In this document: positions 8,120 to 17,576 of the stretch, piece by piece
Layout of the letters: each line of letters starts with the position of its first letter
How positions within the stretch are numbered: the first letter of the stretch is position 1
Source of the DNA: Aestuariivirga litoralis
Lineage (GTDB): Bacteria > Pseudomonadota > Alphaproteobacteria > Rhizobiales > Aestuariivirgaceae
NCBI RefSeq assembly: GCF_015714715.1
Contig: NZ_WAHS01000001.1
Coordinates: 868,001-932,000, forward strand
Direction: 5' to 3'
DNA: 64,000 bases
Position numbers and translations under genes: made by a program
The notes under the pieces: generated by a model
Database searches by the model: none
Told to the model about the DNA's origin: nothing
What the model saw: only the letters and a program-made list of their open reading frames with translations

Positions 8120-9154
8120 TCAGGTGGTCGGGCGGGTGACCAGATCCGTCTCGGTCAAAGCGTTGAGGTCGGCCATGGCCTGCTTTTCATCGAAGCGCTG
8201 TGGCTTGCGCCGCACTTTCAAAGCAACCTTGGCACGCCTTGCCGTTTTGGGCGTGAGTTCGATGGCATTGGCACCAATCTCTTCCATCTCCTCGAACACG
8301 CCATTGCAGTGAAGCAGCATGTCAACGCCAGCTTCATATGCAGCAACAGCCTTCTGAGCATGGGTTCCACCCAAGGCTTTCATCGACAGATCGTCTGTCA
8401 TCAGCAAGCCTTGGAAACCGATCACCTTGCGCACGACATGGCGGATGATTTTGCGCGACAATGTGGCAGGATTATCGGGGTCGATGGATTGGAAGACGAC
8501 ATGCGCCGTCATCGCCATTGGGCAATCCGATAGGCCAGTAAACGGAATGAAATCGATATTTTCGAGCTCGAGACGGGTGGCGCTGACGATCGGCAGGTTG
8601 TGATGGCTATCGACCATCGAGCGGCCGTGACCGGGAATATGCTTCATCACCGGAAGCACGCCACCATCCATCAGCCCCGCCATGTGGGCACGGGCCAGAA
8701 CGATAATCATTTCAGGACGGAGACCGTAGGCTCTGCCGCCGATCACGTCATGGGCACCGGCCTGCGGCACGTCCAGCACTGGCAGGCAAGTGGATGTAAT
8801 GTTGAGGGCATATAGTTCCTGAGCCATCAGACGGCCCATGTTGCGGGCGGCACGCAGTGCAAGGCCCGGATTGATGTTGTAAAGATTTCCGAGGGCGCGT
8901 GCCTCTGGATACTTTCTCCATGTGGGTGGGCCCAGGCGTTGCACCCGGCCACCTTCCTGATCAATGAAGATCGGTGCATCAGAACGACCGACAGCCTTCC
9001 TGAAATCAGCAATCAATTGGCGGATCTGATCGGGAGACTCGCAATTTCGCTTGAAAAGAATCAATCCCCAAGGAAGATACTTTTCAAACAACTTGGCTTC
9101 GTTGGCTTGCAATTGCGGGCCAGCGCAGCCTGTAATATAGGCTCGCGTTTTCAA
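8120..9154 (-). CDS. nagZ: Beta-N-acetylhexosaminidase, GH3 family (peptidoglycan recycling)
   Basis: Cytosolic glycoside hydrolase family 3 enzyme that removes N-acetylglucosamine from GlcNAc-anhydroMurNAc peptides during wall recycling. Motifs are the substrate loop FIDQEGGRVQRLG, the NagZ signature KHIPGHGRSMVDSHHN with its catalytic His/Asp pair, and the nucleophile region LMTDDLSMKALGG. At 344 residues it is the usual size. There is no signal peptide, as expected. It sits 33 bases after the SPOR gene, in the arrangement common to Rhizobiales. Confidence 0.93.
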   Translation of the reverse strand: MKTRAYITGCAGPQLQANEAKLFEKYLPWGLILFKRNCESPDQIRQLIADFRKAVGRSDAPIFIDQEGGRVQRLGPPTWRKYPEARALGNLYNINPGLALRAARNMGRLMAQELYALNITSTCLPVLDVPQAGAHDVIGGRAYGLRPEMIIVLARAHMAGLMDGGVLPVMKHIPGHGRSMVDSHHNLPIVSATRLELENIDFIPFTGLSDCPMAMTAHVVFQSIDPDNPATLSRKIIRHVVRKVIGFQGLLMTDDLSMKALGGTHAQKAVAAYEAGVDMLLHCNGVFEEMEEIGANAIELTPKTARRAKVALKVRRKPQRFDEKQAMADLNALTETDLVTRPTT

Positions 9155-9187
9155 TTTTTTATGCCCCCGGAAAACCAGTGAAGTATA

Positions 9188-11428
9188 TCACTGCCTACGC
9201 ACCGCACAATCTCTTTCTCCAGCTGAAATCAAACTTGAGCACACACTGGAAGCTACATCGTTTGATGCCATGGGACCGAGATTCAGGTTGTATCTTGGCG
9301 CTCCGGCCACAGTCGTTTGGGTAATGATTGGCGCGTAACGGGTGATGACGGCACCGTGTTTGCTGCTGAGGCGCTGATATTCCTTGGTGGCTTCATCCCT
9401 ACTCCCGAAGGATGCCAATTGGACCACATAGGCGCCTGTTGCAGCCGGTTTGGGAGCTGCCGGGGCAACCGCTGACGGAACTGGTGCCTTGGGGGCTGCA
9501 ATGGCCACCTGCTGGGGCGCTGCGGCCACCGGCGTATCGCCATACAGTCCGGCGCCTGAAGACGTGTTGGTCAATGGTTTGGATTGCGCAATGACAACGG
9601 GTGCTGGTGCCGCTAAAGGTGCTGCTGTCTTGGACGGCGGAACCAGGACCACTGGTGATGAGCCCAGCGATTTCTGCTTCTCGATCTTTTCAGTGGGCTG
9701 GGCCTTGGCCGTTTCGGCTTTCGCCACGGCCTTGGATTTGGCGGGCGCTGCGGGTGTGTTGCCAATCTGCTCACCGGCTGTCGGCGCTTCAGCAGCCGTT
9801 GCGGTCTTGATGGCGGGCGCTGGTGTCTCACCTGGCGCGGGTGGCGCCGGGATAATGGCATCCTGGGTGGCGGCTACAGGTTTTGCGGCGCTGGCGTCTG
9901 GTGCAGCGGAAGTGGGTGTGACGTTTGCATCACTGGCCGCGGCTGTTTTACCTTCTGTAGAAGAATTTGCCGCCGGATTTTGTCCGGCGGCTGAGGTTGC
10001 GCTAGCAACATTGCTATTGGCGTCGGGGCTAAGTGACCCCTGCTGCCCGTTATTCCCGCCCGGCGGCGGAGGCAGTGGGACCGGTTGCGAGGCATCGCCG
10101 TTGGTGGCGCCTCCTCCCTGCTGGGCATCACCGTTTTGCTGCGGTGCTGGTGGCTGCTCGGTGGATTTGAGCGGCCCGCCCGGAACTTCATGATCGCCTT
10201 CGATGCGGTCATAGATGAGCTTCTTGTTGGCACTTTCACTCTGCGGATTGGCCGACGTGTCCGGCGTGGACTTGGCGGGAGCAGCTGGTGCGCTGACCAC
10301 TGGCACGTTGCCACCAGTCGAGGCTGTCTGGCCCTTGATGAAGTGCGAATAGCCGAAGACCACTGCGAAGGCCACGAGAAGGCCAAGCAGCAGCAGGCCG
10401 AGGATCATGCCGAAGCTGCCGGAACGCGGCGTATCTTCCACGTAGTCAAGATCGTCCTGATAAGCTTGCTGGTAATCATTGGCCGTGGCGCGGCGGCCCT
10501 GGCTGCGGGATGGCGCAGTTTCGAAAATATCGTCGGTATCGCCTCCGTCATCGGAAGGCCCGATCTGCAGTTGGGGCTGTGCCGGCGGATAGCCTGCGGC
10601 AGGCCCACGCGAGACCGGTTGCAAGCGAGCACTGCCGGGTGCGGGCGAAAGGCCACGGCCCTGCGGATTGTAGCCGGGCTGCGGCGCATAGCCGGTGGAC
10701 GGATCAATCGGGCGATAAGGCGGCGGCGGTTGCTGGCCGTAAGGATTGGCATAGCCCGGATTGTAAGGTGGCTGTTGCGGCTGGCCGTAGCTCGACTGAC
10801 CATAGCCCGGTGTGGGCTGATAAGACGGCGGCGGCGGTGCCACGCCACCGATCTGCGGACGCGGCGGCTGCACCTGCGGCTGGAATTGCGGACGTGGCGG
10901 CGGGGGTGCTGCTGGGCGTGGGCCGGAAGCCGGTACTGGCCAAGCAGTGGGACGTGCGGCACCCGGATTTTGCGGATTGCCATCCTGATCAGCGAAAGAG
11001 AATTTGGGTTTGGCGCCGGGCGGCGTTGCGGCTGCCGCAGCATTGGCGCCATGGCTGGCGGCTTCGGCGCGCGCCTTGGCAGCCTGGATACGTTGCTGCG
11101 CCAAACGCTCAGCAGCTTCGCGCTGGTCACGCAATTTGCTGGCGAGCGCATCGGGAGCCACCGGTGCCTGACGCGGTGCTTGTGCATGTACCGCGGTGCG
11201 TGGCGCCAAGGGTGCAGGTGCGCGTGGCGCACGCGGTGCCATCGGGGCAGCTTTGATAGGCGTTTGAACAGCCGCGCGCGCAGCAGGTACTGCCGGGGCT
11301 GGCTTTACGTCCTTGCCCTTGAATTCGTCAGAAAGCTTTGGCAGATCAGAGCCATTGGCGTTCTTGCCAATGCCCAAACGTTCGCGCCAGTTGCGCTTGT
11401 CTGCTGTATCACCAGATTGCTGGTCCAT
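9188..11428 (-). CDS. SPOR-domain membrane protein with long Pro/Ala-rich region
   Basis: A 746-residue bitopic protein. The first 330 residues are low-complexity, rich in Pro, Ala, Gln and Tyr (PPPYRPIDPSTGYAPQPGYN). One membrane helix (MILGLLLLGLLVAFAVVFGY, about residues 340-360) comes next. A second long Ala/Pro/Ser/Thr linker leads to a C-terminal SPOR domain of about 75 residues starting YVVQLASFGSRDEATKEYQR. SPOR domains bind denuded septal peptidoglycan, so a role at the division site is likely. It lies between argS and nagZ, a conserved Rhizobiales order. The exact start is supported by the ATG of MDQQSGDTADKRNWRERLG, a common N-terminus for this family. Confidence 0.88.
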   Translation of the reverse strand: MDQQSGDTADKRNWRERLGIGKNANGSDLPKLSDEFKGKDVKPAPAVPAARAAVQTPIKAAPMAPRAPRAPAPLAPRTAVHAQAPRQAPVAPDALASKLRDQREAAERLAQQRIQAAKARAEAASHGANAAAAATPPGAKPKFSFADQDGNPQNPGAARPTAWPVPASGPRPAAPPPPRPQFQPQVQPPRPQIGGVAPPPPSYQPTPGYGQSSYGQPQQPPYNPGYANPYGQQPPPPYRPIDPSTGYAPQPGYNPQGRGLSPAPGSARLQPVSRGPAAGYPPAQPQLQIGPSDDGGDTDDIFETAPSRSQGRRATANDYQQAYQDDLDYVEDTPRSGSFGMILGLLLLGLLVAFAVVFGYSHFIKGQTASTGGNVPVVSAPAAPAKSTPDTSANPQSESANKKLIYDRIEGDHEVPGGPLKSTEQPPAPQQNGDAQQGGGATNGDASQPVPLPPPPGGNNGQQGSLSPDANSNVASATSAAGQNPAANSSTEGKTAAASDANVTPTSAAPDASAAKPVAATQDAIIPAPPAPGETPAPAIKTATAAEAPTAGEQIGNTPAAPAKSKAVAKAETAKAQPTEKIEKQKSLGSSPVVLVPPSKTAAPLAAPAPVVIAQSKPLTNTSSGAGLYGDTPVAAAPQQVAIAAPKAPVPSAVAPAAPKPAATGAYVVQLASFGSRDEATKEYQRLSSKHGAVITRYAPIITQTTVAGAPRYNLNLGPMASNDVASSVCSSLISAGERDCAVRRQ

Positions 11429-11441
11429 TACGGTTTCAACC

Positions 11442-13157
11442 CTACATTTCCTCGACGGGCGTGACGCCCAGAACTTTCAGGCCATTGGCCAGACAATACC
11501 GAATCGCTTGCAAAAATGCGAGTCGGGTTAAGGACACACTACCCTGAGCTTCCAAAATAAATCTTAATTGCGGCAGTTCTTTGCCCTTGTTCCACAAAGA
11601 GTGGAAATCGCTTGCCAATTCATAGAGATAGAACGAAATCCTATGGGGTTCATGAGAGAGTGAGGCAGCCTCAATAAGCCTCGGAAATTCAACAATTCTT
11701 CTGATCAGGGCCTTTTCGGCCTCATCCGTTAACAGTGCGAAGTCCACTTCGCCCTGCAAAGTGGGAGGCGCATTGCGCAGCACCGAGCAGATCCGGGCAT
11801 GGGCATATTGCACATAGAAAACCGGATTGTCCTTGGACTGTTCAGTCACCTTGGCGAAGTCAAAATCAAGCGGAGCTTCGTTCTTGCGGTAAAGCATCAT
11901 GAAGCGCACCACGTCCGCGCCCACTTCATCCACCACTTCGCGCAGGGTGACGAAATCGCCGGCCCGTTTGGACATGCGCACAGGTTCGCCGTTGCGGAAC
12001 AGCTTGACCAGCTGGCACAGTTTCACATCGACCTGAACGTTTTCATCGAAGGCCTTGGCCACGGCCGTGATGCGTTTCACATAGCCGCCATGGTCGGCAC
12101 CCAGAACATAGACCAGCTGGTTGAAGCCGCGCTCAATCTTGTTGCGTGAATAGGCCACGTCAGAGGCGAAATAAGTGAAGGAGCCATCGGACTTGACGAG
12201 CGGGCGATCGGTATCGTCGCCGAAGTTTGACGAACGAAACAGCGTCTGGTCGCGGTCTTCCCAATCGGCAGGCACTTCGCCCTTGGGCGGCGGCAGCTTG
12301 CCGACATAGACGAGATCGCGCTTTTCCAAATCGGCCATGGCCGATTTGACAGCGCCTGAGGTTTGCAGCGATTTTTCGGAGAAGAAGATCTCCTGCTTGA
12401 TGTTCAGCGCCGCGAGGTCGTCGCGGATCATATCCATCATCATCGAGATGGTTTTATCCCGCACGAGCGGCAGCCAGTCATTGTTGGCTTTCAGTGCGGG
12501 GCCGAATTCCTTGGCCAGGGCTGCACCTACCGGCTCCAAATAATCGCCCGGATAAAGCCCGGCGGGAATTTCGCCAATGTGTTCACCCAAAGCCTCGCGG
12601 TACCGCAGGAAGGCGGACTGTGCGAGCACATCGACCTGAGCGCCGGCATCATTGATATAATATTCGCGGGTGACATCGTAGCCAGCGAGTTGCAGCAGTG
12701 CGGCCAGCGCATCGCCGAACACTGCACCACGGCAATGGCCGACATGCAATGGGCCTGTGGGGTTGGCGGAGACATATTCCACATTGACCTTGCTGCCCTG
12801 CCCCAGTTTCGAGGAGCCGTAACGCTCCTTCTGTTCCAGCACAGACTTCAACGCACGCGGCCAGATGGCGGGCTTCAGTTTCAGATTGATGAAGCCGGGG
12901 CCTGCAAGGCTGGCTTCTTCCACATCAGCATGCAACTTCAGTTCCGGCAGAACGAGTTCGGCCAGCGCGCGCGGGTTGAGTCCCGCGGGCTTGGCCAGCA
13001 CCATTGCGACGTTGGTTGAAATATCGCCATGAGTGAAGTCGCGCGGCGGCTCGACCGTGACCTTGGAGAGATCAAGCCCGGCGGGTAATTTACCCGCTTC
13101 GACGAGCAGTTGAACCGCTTGGCCAACCACGATCTGGAAATCAGAAAATATGTTCAT
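11442..13157 (-). CDS. argS: Arginyl-tRNA synthetase
   Basis: Class I aminoacyl-tRNA synthetase charging tRNA-Arg. The 571-residue protein shows the ArgRS N-terminal tRNA-recognition domain. The HIGH-type motif is [19 protein letters not shown], the tRNA-binding region is around [14 protein letters not shown], and the KMSKS-type loop is [12 protein letters not shown]. The C-terminal anticodon-binding domain contains [15 protein letters not shown]. It is 13 bases upstream of the SPOR gene, so it likely heads or shares the transcript running to scpB. dgt lies 26 bases further upstream on the same strand. Confidence 0.96.
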   Translation of the reverse strand: MNIFSDFQIVVGQAVQLLVEAGKLPAGLDLSKVTVEPPRDFTHGDISTNVAMVLAKPAGLNPRALAELVLPELKLHADVEEASLAGPGFINLKLKPAIWPRALKSVLEQKERYGSSKLGQGSKVNVEYVSANPTGPLHVGHCRGAVFGDALAALLQLAGYDVTREYYINDAGAQVDVLAQSAFLRYREALGEHIGEIPAGLYPGDYLEPVGAALAKEFGPALKANNDWLPLVRDKTISMMMDMIRDDLAALNIKQEIFFSEKSLQTSGAVKSAMADLEKRDLVYVGKLPPPKGEVPADWEDRDQTLFRSSNFGDDTDRPLVKSDGSFTYFASDVAYSRNKIERGFNQLVYVLGADHGGYVKRITAVAKAFDENVQVDVKLCQLVKLFRNGEPVRMSKRAGDFVTLREVVDEVGADVVRFMMLYRKNEAPLDFDFAKVTEQSKDNPVFYVQYAHARICSVLRNAPPTLQGEVDFALLTDEAEKALIRRIVEFPRLIEAASLSHEPHRISFYLYELASDFHSLWNKGKELPQLRFILEAQGSVSLTRLAFLQAIRYCLANGLKVLGVTPVEEM

Positions 13158-13183
13158 TGCAACCCTTAAACGTTGCGCCTGCC

Positions 13184-14380
13184 CTATCGAAAAAGCGGGT
13201 CGAGGTCAAACAAGCGGCGGTGCTGTTCCAGTGCGAAATTATCGGTCATGCCGGCGAGAAAATCACAAACCTGGCGGGCCCGCGAAGAATCCTCAGTGCG
13301 CGGATGGGCTTGGCGCCAGTCGTCCGGCATCAAGCTGGGGTCAGTCATATAGGCTTCAAACAGATCACGCACGACACGTTGGGCGCGGCCCATAATCTCG
13401 GTGACGCGCGGGTGTTGATACATATGCGCCGAGAGAAACTGCTGCAGCATGCGGTTGTTCTCTTTCATCTGCGCTGAGAACGAGACCAGCGTGTGGCCCA
13501 GCAGGCGCACCTCTTCGGGTGATTTTGGAGCGTCCTTGGAGATATTCCGTTCGGATTGGCCCAGCACATCGCCGACCATCGCCGAAATCACCCGGCGCAC
13601 GCATTCATGGATGACGCGCGACGTTTCGAGATTGGGATAGGCATTGAGCACTTGTCCGAGCGCCTGCCCGGCCAAGGGCACGTCACCCAGATCAATCACG
13701 CTGAACAGTTTGGCACGCAGTCCATCGTCAATGTCATGGCCGTTATAGGCAATGTCATCGGCTACTGCGGCGACCTGTGCTTCGGCCGAAGCATAGGTGG
13801 CGAGCCGGAGATCATGCGCCTGCACATAATCGATAATCGCTGCGGGAACGCCCTGCTCGCGGTAATGGCCGATGGCATTGCCGTCGGCGTCGGTCAACGG
13901 GCCGTTGTGTTTGACCAGGCCCTCGAGTGTTTCCCATGTGAGGTTAAGGCCGTCGAAAGCCGCATAGTGGTTTTCCAGGCTGGTGACGATGCGCAGGGCT
14001 TGCGCGTTGTGGTCAAAGCCGCCGTACATCTTCATCAAACGGTCAAGCTCACGCTCGCCGGCATGGCCGAAAGGCGTGTGGCCCAGATCATGCGCCAAGG
14101 CCAGGGCCTCGGTCAGGTCCTCATCCAGATGAAGTGCGCGGGCGATCGAGCGGGCAATCTGCGCCACTTCGAGCGAATGGGTGAGGCGGGTGCGGAAATG
14201 GTCGCCCTCATGGGCCACGAAAACCTGGGTTTTCTGTTTCAGGCGGCGAAAGGCCGAGGCGTGGATGATCCGGTCACGGTCCCGCGCAAAGCACGAGCGG
14301 TGCTTTTCATCGGGCTCCGGAATTAACCTTCCCAGTGAAGCTTGCGGCTTGCTGGCGAAGGCTGCCATGCGCCCCGTCAT
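13184..14380 (-). CDS. dgt: Deoxyguanosinetriphosphate triphosphohydrolase-like protein
   Basis: HD-domain dNTP triphosphohydrolase that converts dNTPs to nucleosides and triphosphate, affecting dNTP pools. Key motifs are [40 protein letters not shown] (first HD-region histidine) and [18 protein letters not shown] (HD pair), with [19 protein letters not shown] further on. At 398 residues it matches the type-2 dGTPase-like subfamily. It is divergent from the erpA-like gene with only 47 bases between them and lies directly upstream of argS, an arrangement frequent in Rhizobiales. Confidence 0.92.
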   Translation of the reverse strand: MTGRMAAFASKPQASLGRLIPEPDEKHRSCFARDRDRIIHASAFRRLKQKTQVFVAHEGDHFRTRLTHSLEVAQIARSIARALHLDEDLTEALALAHDLGHTPFGHAGERELDRLMKMYGGFDHNAQALRIVTSLENHYAAFDGLNLTWETLEGLVKHNGPLTDADGNAIGHYREQGVPAAIIDYVQAHDLRLATYASAEAQVAAVADDIAYNGHDIDDGLRAKLFSVIDLGDVPLAGQALGQVLNAYPNLETSRVIHECVRRVISAMVGDVLGQSERNISKDAPKSPEEVRLLGHTLVSFSAQMKENNRMLQQFLSAHMYQHPRVTEIMGRAQRVVRDLFEAYMTDPSLMPDDWRQAHPRTEDSSRARQVCDFLAGMTDNFALEQHRRLFDLDPLFR

Positions 14381-14427
14381 GTTCTGGCCCCATTGACTTT
14401 TGGGCGCAATGAACCGACATCTGGGGC

Positions 14428-14760
14428 ATGGAAAACCAGCAAATCAGCCTGACCGACCGTGCCGCCAAGCGCATTGTCGAAGTCGCCACCAAGAACCATC
14501 AGGCGGCAAGCTTGCGCGTTGCGGTCAATGGCGGTGGCTGTTCTGGTTTTCAATACGAATTCTCCATCAGTGACGCGCGCGAGAACGATGATGTGGTGAT
14601 CGAGCGCGATGGTGCAACCCTTTTGGTCGATTCCATCTCGCTGGTCCACATGGCCGGATCGACCGTCGATTTTGTCGATGATCTGATGGGCCAATCTTTC
14701 CGCATTGCCAATCCGCTGGCCAAGTCGTCCTGCGGCTGCGGCACCAGCTTCGCTCTCTAA
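14428..14760 (+). CDS. erpA: Iron-sulfur cluster insertion protein (ErpA/IscA family)
   Basis: A-type carrier that holds and delivers Fe-S clusters to apo-proteins. The 110-residue protein has the three conserved cysteines at C38 (NGGGCSGFQY) and C102 and C104 (SSCGCGTSF), and the family strand VAVNGGGCSGF. Sequence alone does not separate ErpA from IscA; the gene stands apart from any isc or suf operon, which fits ErpA. It shares a 47-base intergenic space with the divergent dgt and is followed 6 bases later by xthA. Confidence 0.9.
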   Translation: MENQQISLTDRAAKRIVEVATKNHQAASLRVAVNGGGCSGFQYEFSISDARENDDVVIERDGATLLVDSISLVHMAGSTVDFVDDLMGQSFRIANPLAKSSCGCGTSFAL

Positions 14761-14766
14761 ATCCCC

Positions 14767-15558
14767 ATGCGCATCGCCACCTGGAATGTGAATTCGGTCA
14801 AGGCCCATTTTGATCAGGTTACGTCATGGGTGAAGGCTGAGAAGCCTGATGTGTTGTGCCTGCAGGAAATCAAATGCGAAGAGCCGAATTTCCCCAAGGC
14901 TGCGTTCGAGGAACTGGGCTACTCCTGCGAAGTCCTGGGGCAGAAGACTTATAATGGCGTGGCTTTGCTGGCGCGCGGCCAGATCCACGATGTGGTGCGC
15001 GGCCTTCCCGGCGATGACACGGATGAGCAATCGCGCTTCATCATGGGCACGGTTTATACCGAGAAGAAAATTCCGGTCACTGTGGGTGGGCTTTATCTGC
15101 CGAATGGCAACCCTGCTCCCGGCCCCAAATATGATTACAAGCTGAGCTGGATGAAGCGGCTGAAGGCGCTGGCGCAATCCATGCTGGCGCGCGAGGAGGC
15201 CTTTGTTCTGGCAGGTGACTACAATATCATTCCCGCCGTGGCCGATATGCGCAAGCCCGAGCAATGGGTGAATGATGCGCTGTGGCTGCCCGACAGCCGC
15301 GCGGCCTTTCAGGAACTGATCAATCTGGGGCTGACCGAGGCGTTCCGCTCGCTGTATCCGGGGTTGAAGGATGCCTATTCCTATTGGGATTATCAGGCCG
15401 GCGCCTGGCAAAGGAACAATGGAATCAGGATCGACCATTTGCTGCTCTCGCCGCAGGCCGCCGATTTGCTGGAAGCCTCGCGCATTCATAAGGAAGCGCG
15501 CGGTCATGAGAAGCCTTCCGATCACGTTCCGGTCGAAATCACGCTTCGCGATATCTGA
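14767..15558 (+). CDS. xthA: Exodeoxyribonuclease III (AP endonuclease)
   Basis: Exonuclease III/AP endonuclease family enzyme of base-excision repair. The 263-residue protein begins MRIATWNVNSVKAHFDQV, with the metal-binding Asn of WNVNS. The catalytic Glu follows in CLQEIKCEEPNFP, the Asp-Asn pair in VLAGDYNIIP, and the C-terminal Asp-His of the active site in HEKPSDHVPVEI. It follows the erpA-like gene by 6 bases and is probably co-transcribed with it. A strong hairpin follows the stop. Confidence 0.95.
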   Translation: MRIATWNVNSVKAHFDQVTSWVKAEKPDVLCLQEIKCEEPNFPKAAFEELGYSCEVLGQKTYNGVALLARGQIHDVVRGLPGDDTDEQSRFIMGTVYTEKKIPVTVGGLYLPNGNPAPGPKYDYKLSWMKRLKALAQSMLAREEAFVLAGDYNIIPAVADMRKPEQWVNDALWLPDSRAAFQELINLGLTEAFRSLYPGLKDAYSYWDYQAGAWQRNNGIRIDHLLLSPQAADLLEASRIHKEARGHEKPSDHVPVEITLRDI

Positions 15559-15560
15559 AT

Positions 15561-15592
15561 AAAAAAACCCGGTGGATTGCTCCACCGGGTTT
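15561..15592 (-). terminator. Bidirectional-type terminator between xthA and the phasin gene
   Basis: Perfect 12-bp stem AAACCCGGTGGA (15565-15576) and TCCACCGGGTTT (15581-15592) with a TTGC loop. Read leftward it is followed by seven T, which makes a strong terminator for the phasin transcript. Read rightward it has only a short T run but lies right after xthA, so it may serve both genes. Confidence 0.88.
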
Positions 15593-15614
15593 CGAAGTCA
15601 GTACAGATCAAGAA

Positions 15615-15968
15615 TTACTTGGCAGCGGCCGGAGCCTTCACGCCGAAAGCAGCGAAGGTGGCTTCATAAGGCTTGAAAGCGCTCTTGGCAGCGGCAGCGA
15701 AGATTTCGCCGATCTTGGTCATTTCAGCCACGGTCGCATCGAAGCTTTCCTTGGCGAATGCCTGCTGGACTTCAACAGCCTTTTCGAAAGACTTGGCCGA
15801 AGCGGCGGTCTGCCAGACGGCAGTGGTCTTCTCGAAAGACTTCTTCGAGAAATCAGCAACTTCCTGAGCAACGGCCTGATAGCCCTTGGTCATCGCGGTG
15901 CTCGAAGCGGTAAAGGCTTCAAAGCCTTCCTTGCTGGCAGCCTGCATATCTTCAAATGATTTCACCAT
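15615..15968 (-). CDS. Phasin family protein
   Basis: A 117-residue Ala/Lys-rich helical protein of the phasin family. Such proteins coat polyhydroxyalkanoate granules or act as small amphipathic stress proteins. Family features are the repeated F-A-K-K segments (ADFSKKSFEKTTAVW, FEKAVEVQQAFAKESF) and the terminal AFKPYEATFAAFGVKAPAAA. The start at 15968 (MVKSFEDM) is chosen because AAGGAGA lies 6-7 bases upstream. A longer frame to 16022 lacks such a site and crosses the likely -10 element. The promoter carries two PhaR-like operators. No other polyhydroxyalkanoate gene is in the window. Confidence 0.88.
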   Translation of the reverse strand: MVKSFEDMQAASKEGFEAFTASSTAMTKGYQAVAQEVADFSKKSFEKTTAVWQTAASAKSFEKAVEVQQAFAKESFDATVAEMTKIGEIFAAAAKSAFKPYEATFAAFGVKAPAAAK

Positions 15969-16009
15969 CTTGGTCTCCTTTGGGGTCGCATTTATGTGTT
16001 CGATGACCC

Positions 16010-16038
16010 TATTTATGTGCACTGCACAATGAAGTCAA
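16010..16038 (-). promoter_or_regulatory. Phasin gene promoter
   Basis: On the minus strand, TTGACT (16033-16038) and TAAATA (16010-16015) are separated by exactly 17 bases. The first PhaR-like site lies inside this spacer, which suits a repressor. The distance from the -10 to the ATG leaves a short leader with AAGGAGA. Confidence 0.72.
16018..16029. promoter_or_regulatory. PhaR-like operator site 1
   Basis: TGCACTGCACAA, with a TGCAnTGCA core, sits between the -35 and -10 elements of the phasin promoter. PhaR repressors are known to bind TGC-rich elements of this kind in phasin promoters and to be released by polyhydroxybutyrate. Confidence 0.6.
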
Positions 16039-16047
16039 TAGCAATTT

Positions 16048-16059
16048 TGCACTGCACAA
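16048..16059. promoter_or_regulatory. PhaR-like operator site 2
   Basis: A second identical copy of TGCACTGCACAA, 30 bases (about three helical turns) from site 1 and just upstream of the -35 element. Two exact 12-base copies in one promoter are unlikely by chance. Confidence 0.6.
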
Positions 16060-16180
16060 AAAAATCCTAAAAAGCGTCTGTGAATCGGTTTTACGCGATG
16101 GTAAGGGCTTGGTGAGTATTTGATAAGCTTGACCCCGTGATTGATACCGTGGGTTAACACTGGATTTGTGGGGTTTGCCG

Positions 16181-17575
16181 TTGAAATCGCTGGTTCTGAA
16201 CATATTGAAAGCTGCTTTGGTGGCGGCTCTCCTCCCTGTGTTGATGGTTTCCAGCGCCTTTGCCCGCCCTGAATTTGCTGCCATTGCAGTTGATGCCCGC
16301 ACCGGGCAGATCCTTTTTGCAGACCGTGCCGACAGCCCTCGCCATCCGGCGTCACTCACCAAGATGATGACGCTCTATGTGTTGTTCCAGGAAATGAAGT
16401 CGGGCCGCATCAGCCGCGATACGCAACTTACCATGTCGCGTCGCTGCTCGTTCATGGCGCCGACCAAAATGAATATCAGAGCAGGCGGTCAATATAGTGT
16501 GGATGATGCGATCAAGTCGCTGGTGGTAAAATCCGCAAATGACGTGGCTTGCTCGGTTGCTGAGAATCTTGGTGGCAGTGAAAGCGCCTATGCGGCGCGG
16601 ATGACGCGCACGGCGCGCGACATGGGCATGCGCAGATCGACCTTCATGAACGCGTCCGGCCTGCCCAATCCGGGGCAATGGACCACAGCGCGCGACATGG
16701 CCACTTTGGGCCTACGTCTGCAGCGCGACTTCCCGCAATATTATCCCTATTTCCGCACCACCTCGTTCATGTTCCGCGGCCGCCTTGTCCGTGGCCATAA
16801 CAAGCTGGTCGCCAATTATCCGGGCACCGACGGAATCAAGACCGGTTACATCGCCAATGCAGGCTTCAATCTGGTCACCTCGACCCGCCGTGGCGACAAG
16901 CGTTTGGTTGGCACGGTGTTGGGGGCGACCTCTCCAGCGGTGCGTGAAGCCTACATGATGCGCATGCTGGAAAACAATTTCGCCAGTGCCCGCAATGGTA
17001 ACACGATCGCCGCCCTGCCCGGCACTTCGGCTGGTGCGATCAATCCGATCAGCGTGGCTGTAGCGACTGCCAAGGTTGCGGCACCCACGCCGCTCGCCCC
17101 CAAGGCCAACAGCCAGTCGCTGGCACAGGTGGCTGAAGCCGCTTCTGCCGATTCTAATGTGCAGACCCAGATGACCGCTGGTCAGGATGACATGGCGACG
17201 CTGGTGACCTCCACCGCCACGGCTCAGCCCATTGCGGTTGATGATCAGGCGCCTTCGGGCAAGAAGCCGAAGAAGCCGTCTTTCAAAGTGGTTTCGGCAA
17301 ATGACCAGCCTGCGACCATGGACAATGCCGCTGCGGACAGCTGGACCATTCAGGTCGGTTCGTTCCCCGACAAGAATCAAGCGGATGAAAAACTCGCCGT
17401 GTTGCGCGGCAAGCTGCCGGACCTGCTGGGCAGCAAGGATAGTTTTACCACTGAGGCCAAGGTGCGCGGCAAGATGGTGTATCGCGCACGCTTCTCCGGC
17501 TTTGATGCCGCTACAGCGAAGAAGCTGTGCAAGAAGCTGAAGAAAGAATGCATGCCAATGGCCCCTGAGGGCTGA
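16181..17575 (+). CDS. D-alanyl-D-alanine carboxypeptidase (PBP5/6 type) with C-terminal SPOR domain
   Basis: Periplasmic serine D,D-carboxypeptidase (peptidase S11) that trims pentapeptides in the wall. A signal peptide (about residues 1-28, ending SSAFA) precedes the penicillin-binding motifs: SxxK at S58-K61 (HPASLTKMM), SxN in VKSANDVACS, and KTG in DGIKTGYI. A Pro/Ala/Ser linker follows, and the last 75 residues form a SPOR domain (SWTIQVGSFPDKNQADEK). The start is a TTG. I prefer 16181 (MKSLVLN, GTGGGG upstream) over the TTG at 16166, which adds only MWGLP. S11 enzymes with SPOR tails are common in Rhizobiales. Confidence 0.9.
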   Translation: MKSLVLNILKAALVAALLPVLMVSSAFARPEFAAIAVDARTGQILFADRADSPRHPASLTKMMTLYVLFQEMKSGRISRDTQLTMSRRCSFMAPTKMNIRAGGQYSVDDAIKSLVVKSANDVACSVAENLGGSESAYAARMTRTARDMGMRRSTFMNASGLPNPGQWTTARDMATLGLRLQRDFPQYYPYFRTTSFMFRGRLVRGHNKLVANYPGTDGIKTGYIANAGFNLVTSTRRGDKRLVGTVLGATSPAVREAYMMRMLENNFASARNGNTIAALPGTSAGAINPISVAVATAKVAAPTPLAPKANSQSLAQVAEAASADSNVQTQMTAGQDDMATLVTSTATAQPIAVDDQAPSGKKPKKPSFKVVSANDQPATMDNAAADSWTIQVGSFPDKNQADEKLAVLRGKLPDLLGSKDSFTTEAKVRGKMVYRARFSGFDAATAKKLCKKLKKECMPMAPEG

Positions 17576-17576
17576 T

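Noticed and set aside
10085-11464. 459-codon open frame antisense to the SPOR protein gene
   Set aside because: Low-complexity Arg/Cys/Ala-rich translation opposite a Pro/Ala-rich repeat region; no ribosome binding site and no recognisable domain.
14393-14422. TTGACT/GACATC promoter for the erpA-like gene
   Set aside because: Spacing is right (17 bases) but the -10 is poor and would imply a nearly leaderless transcript; not strong enough to list.
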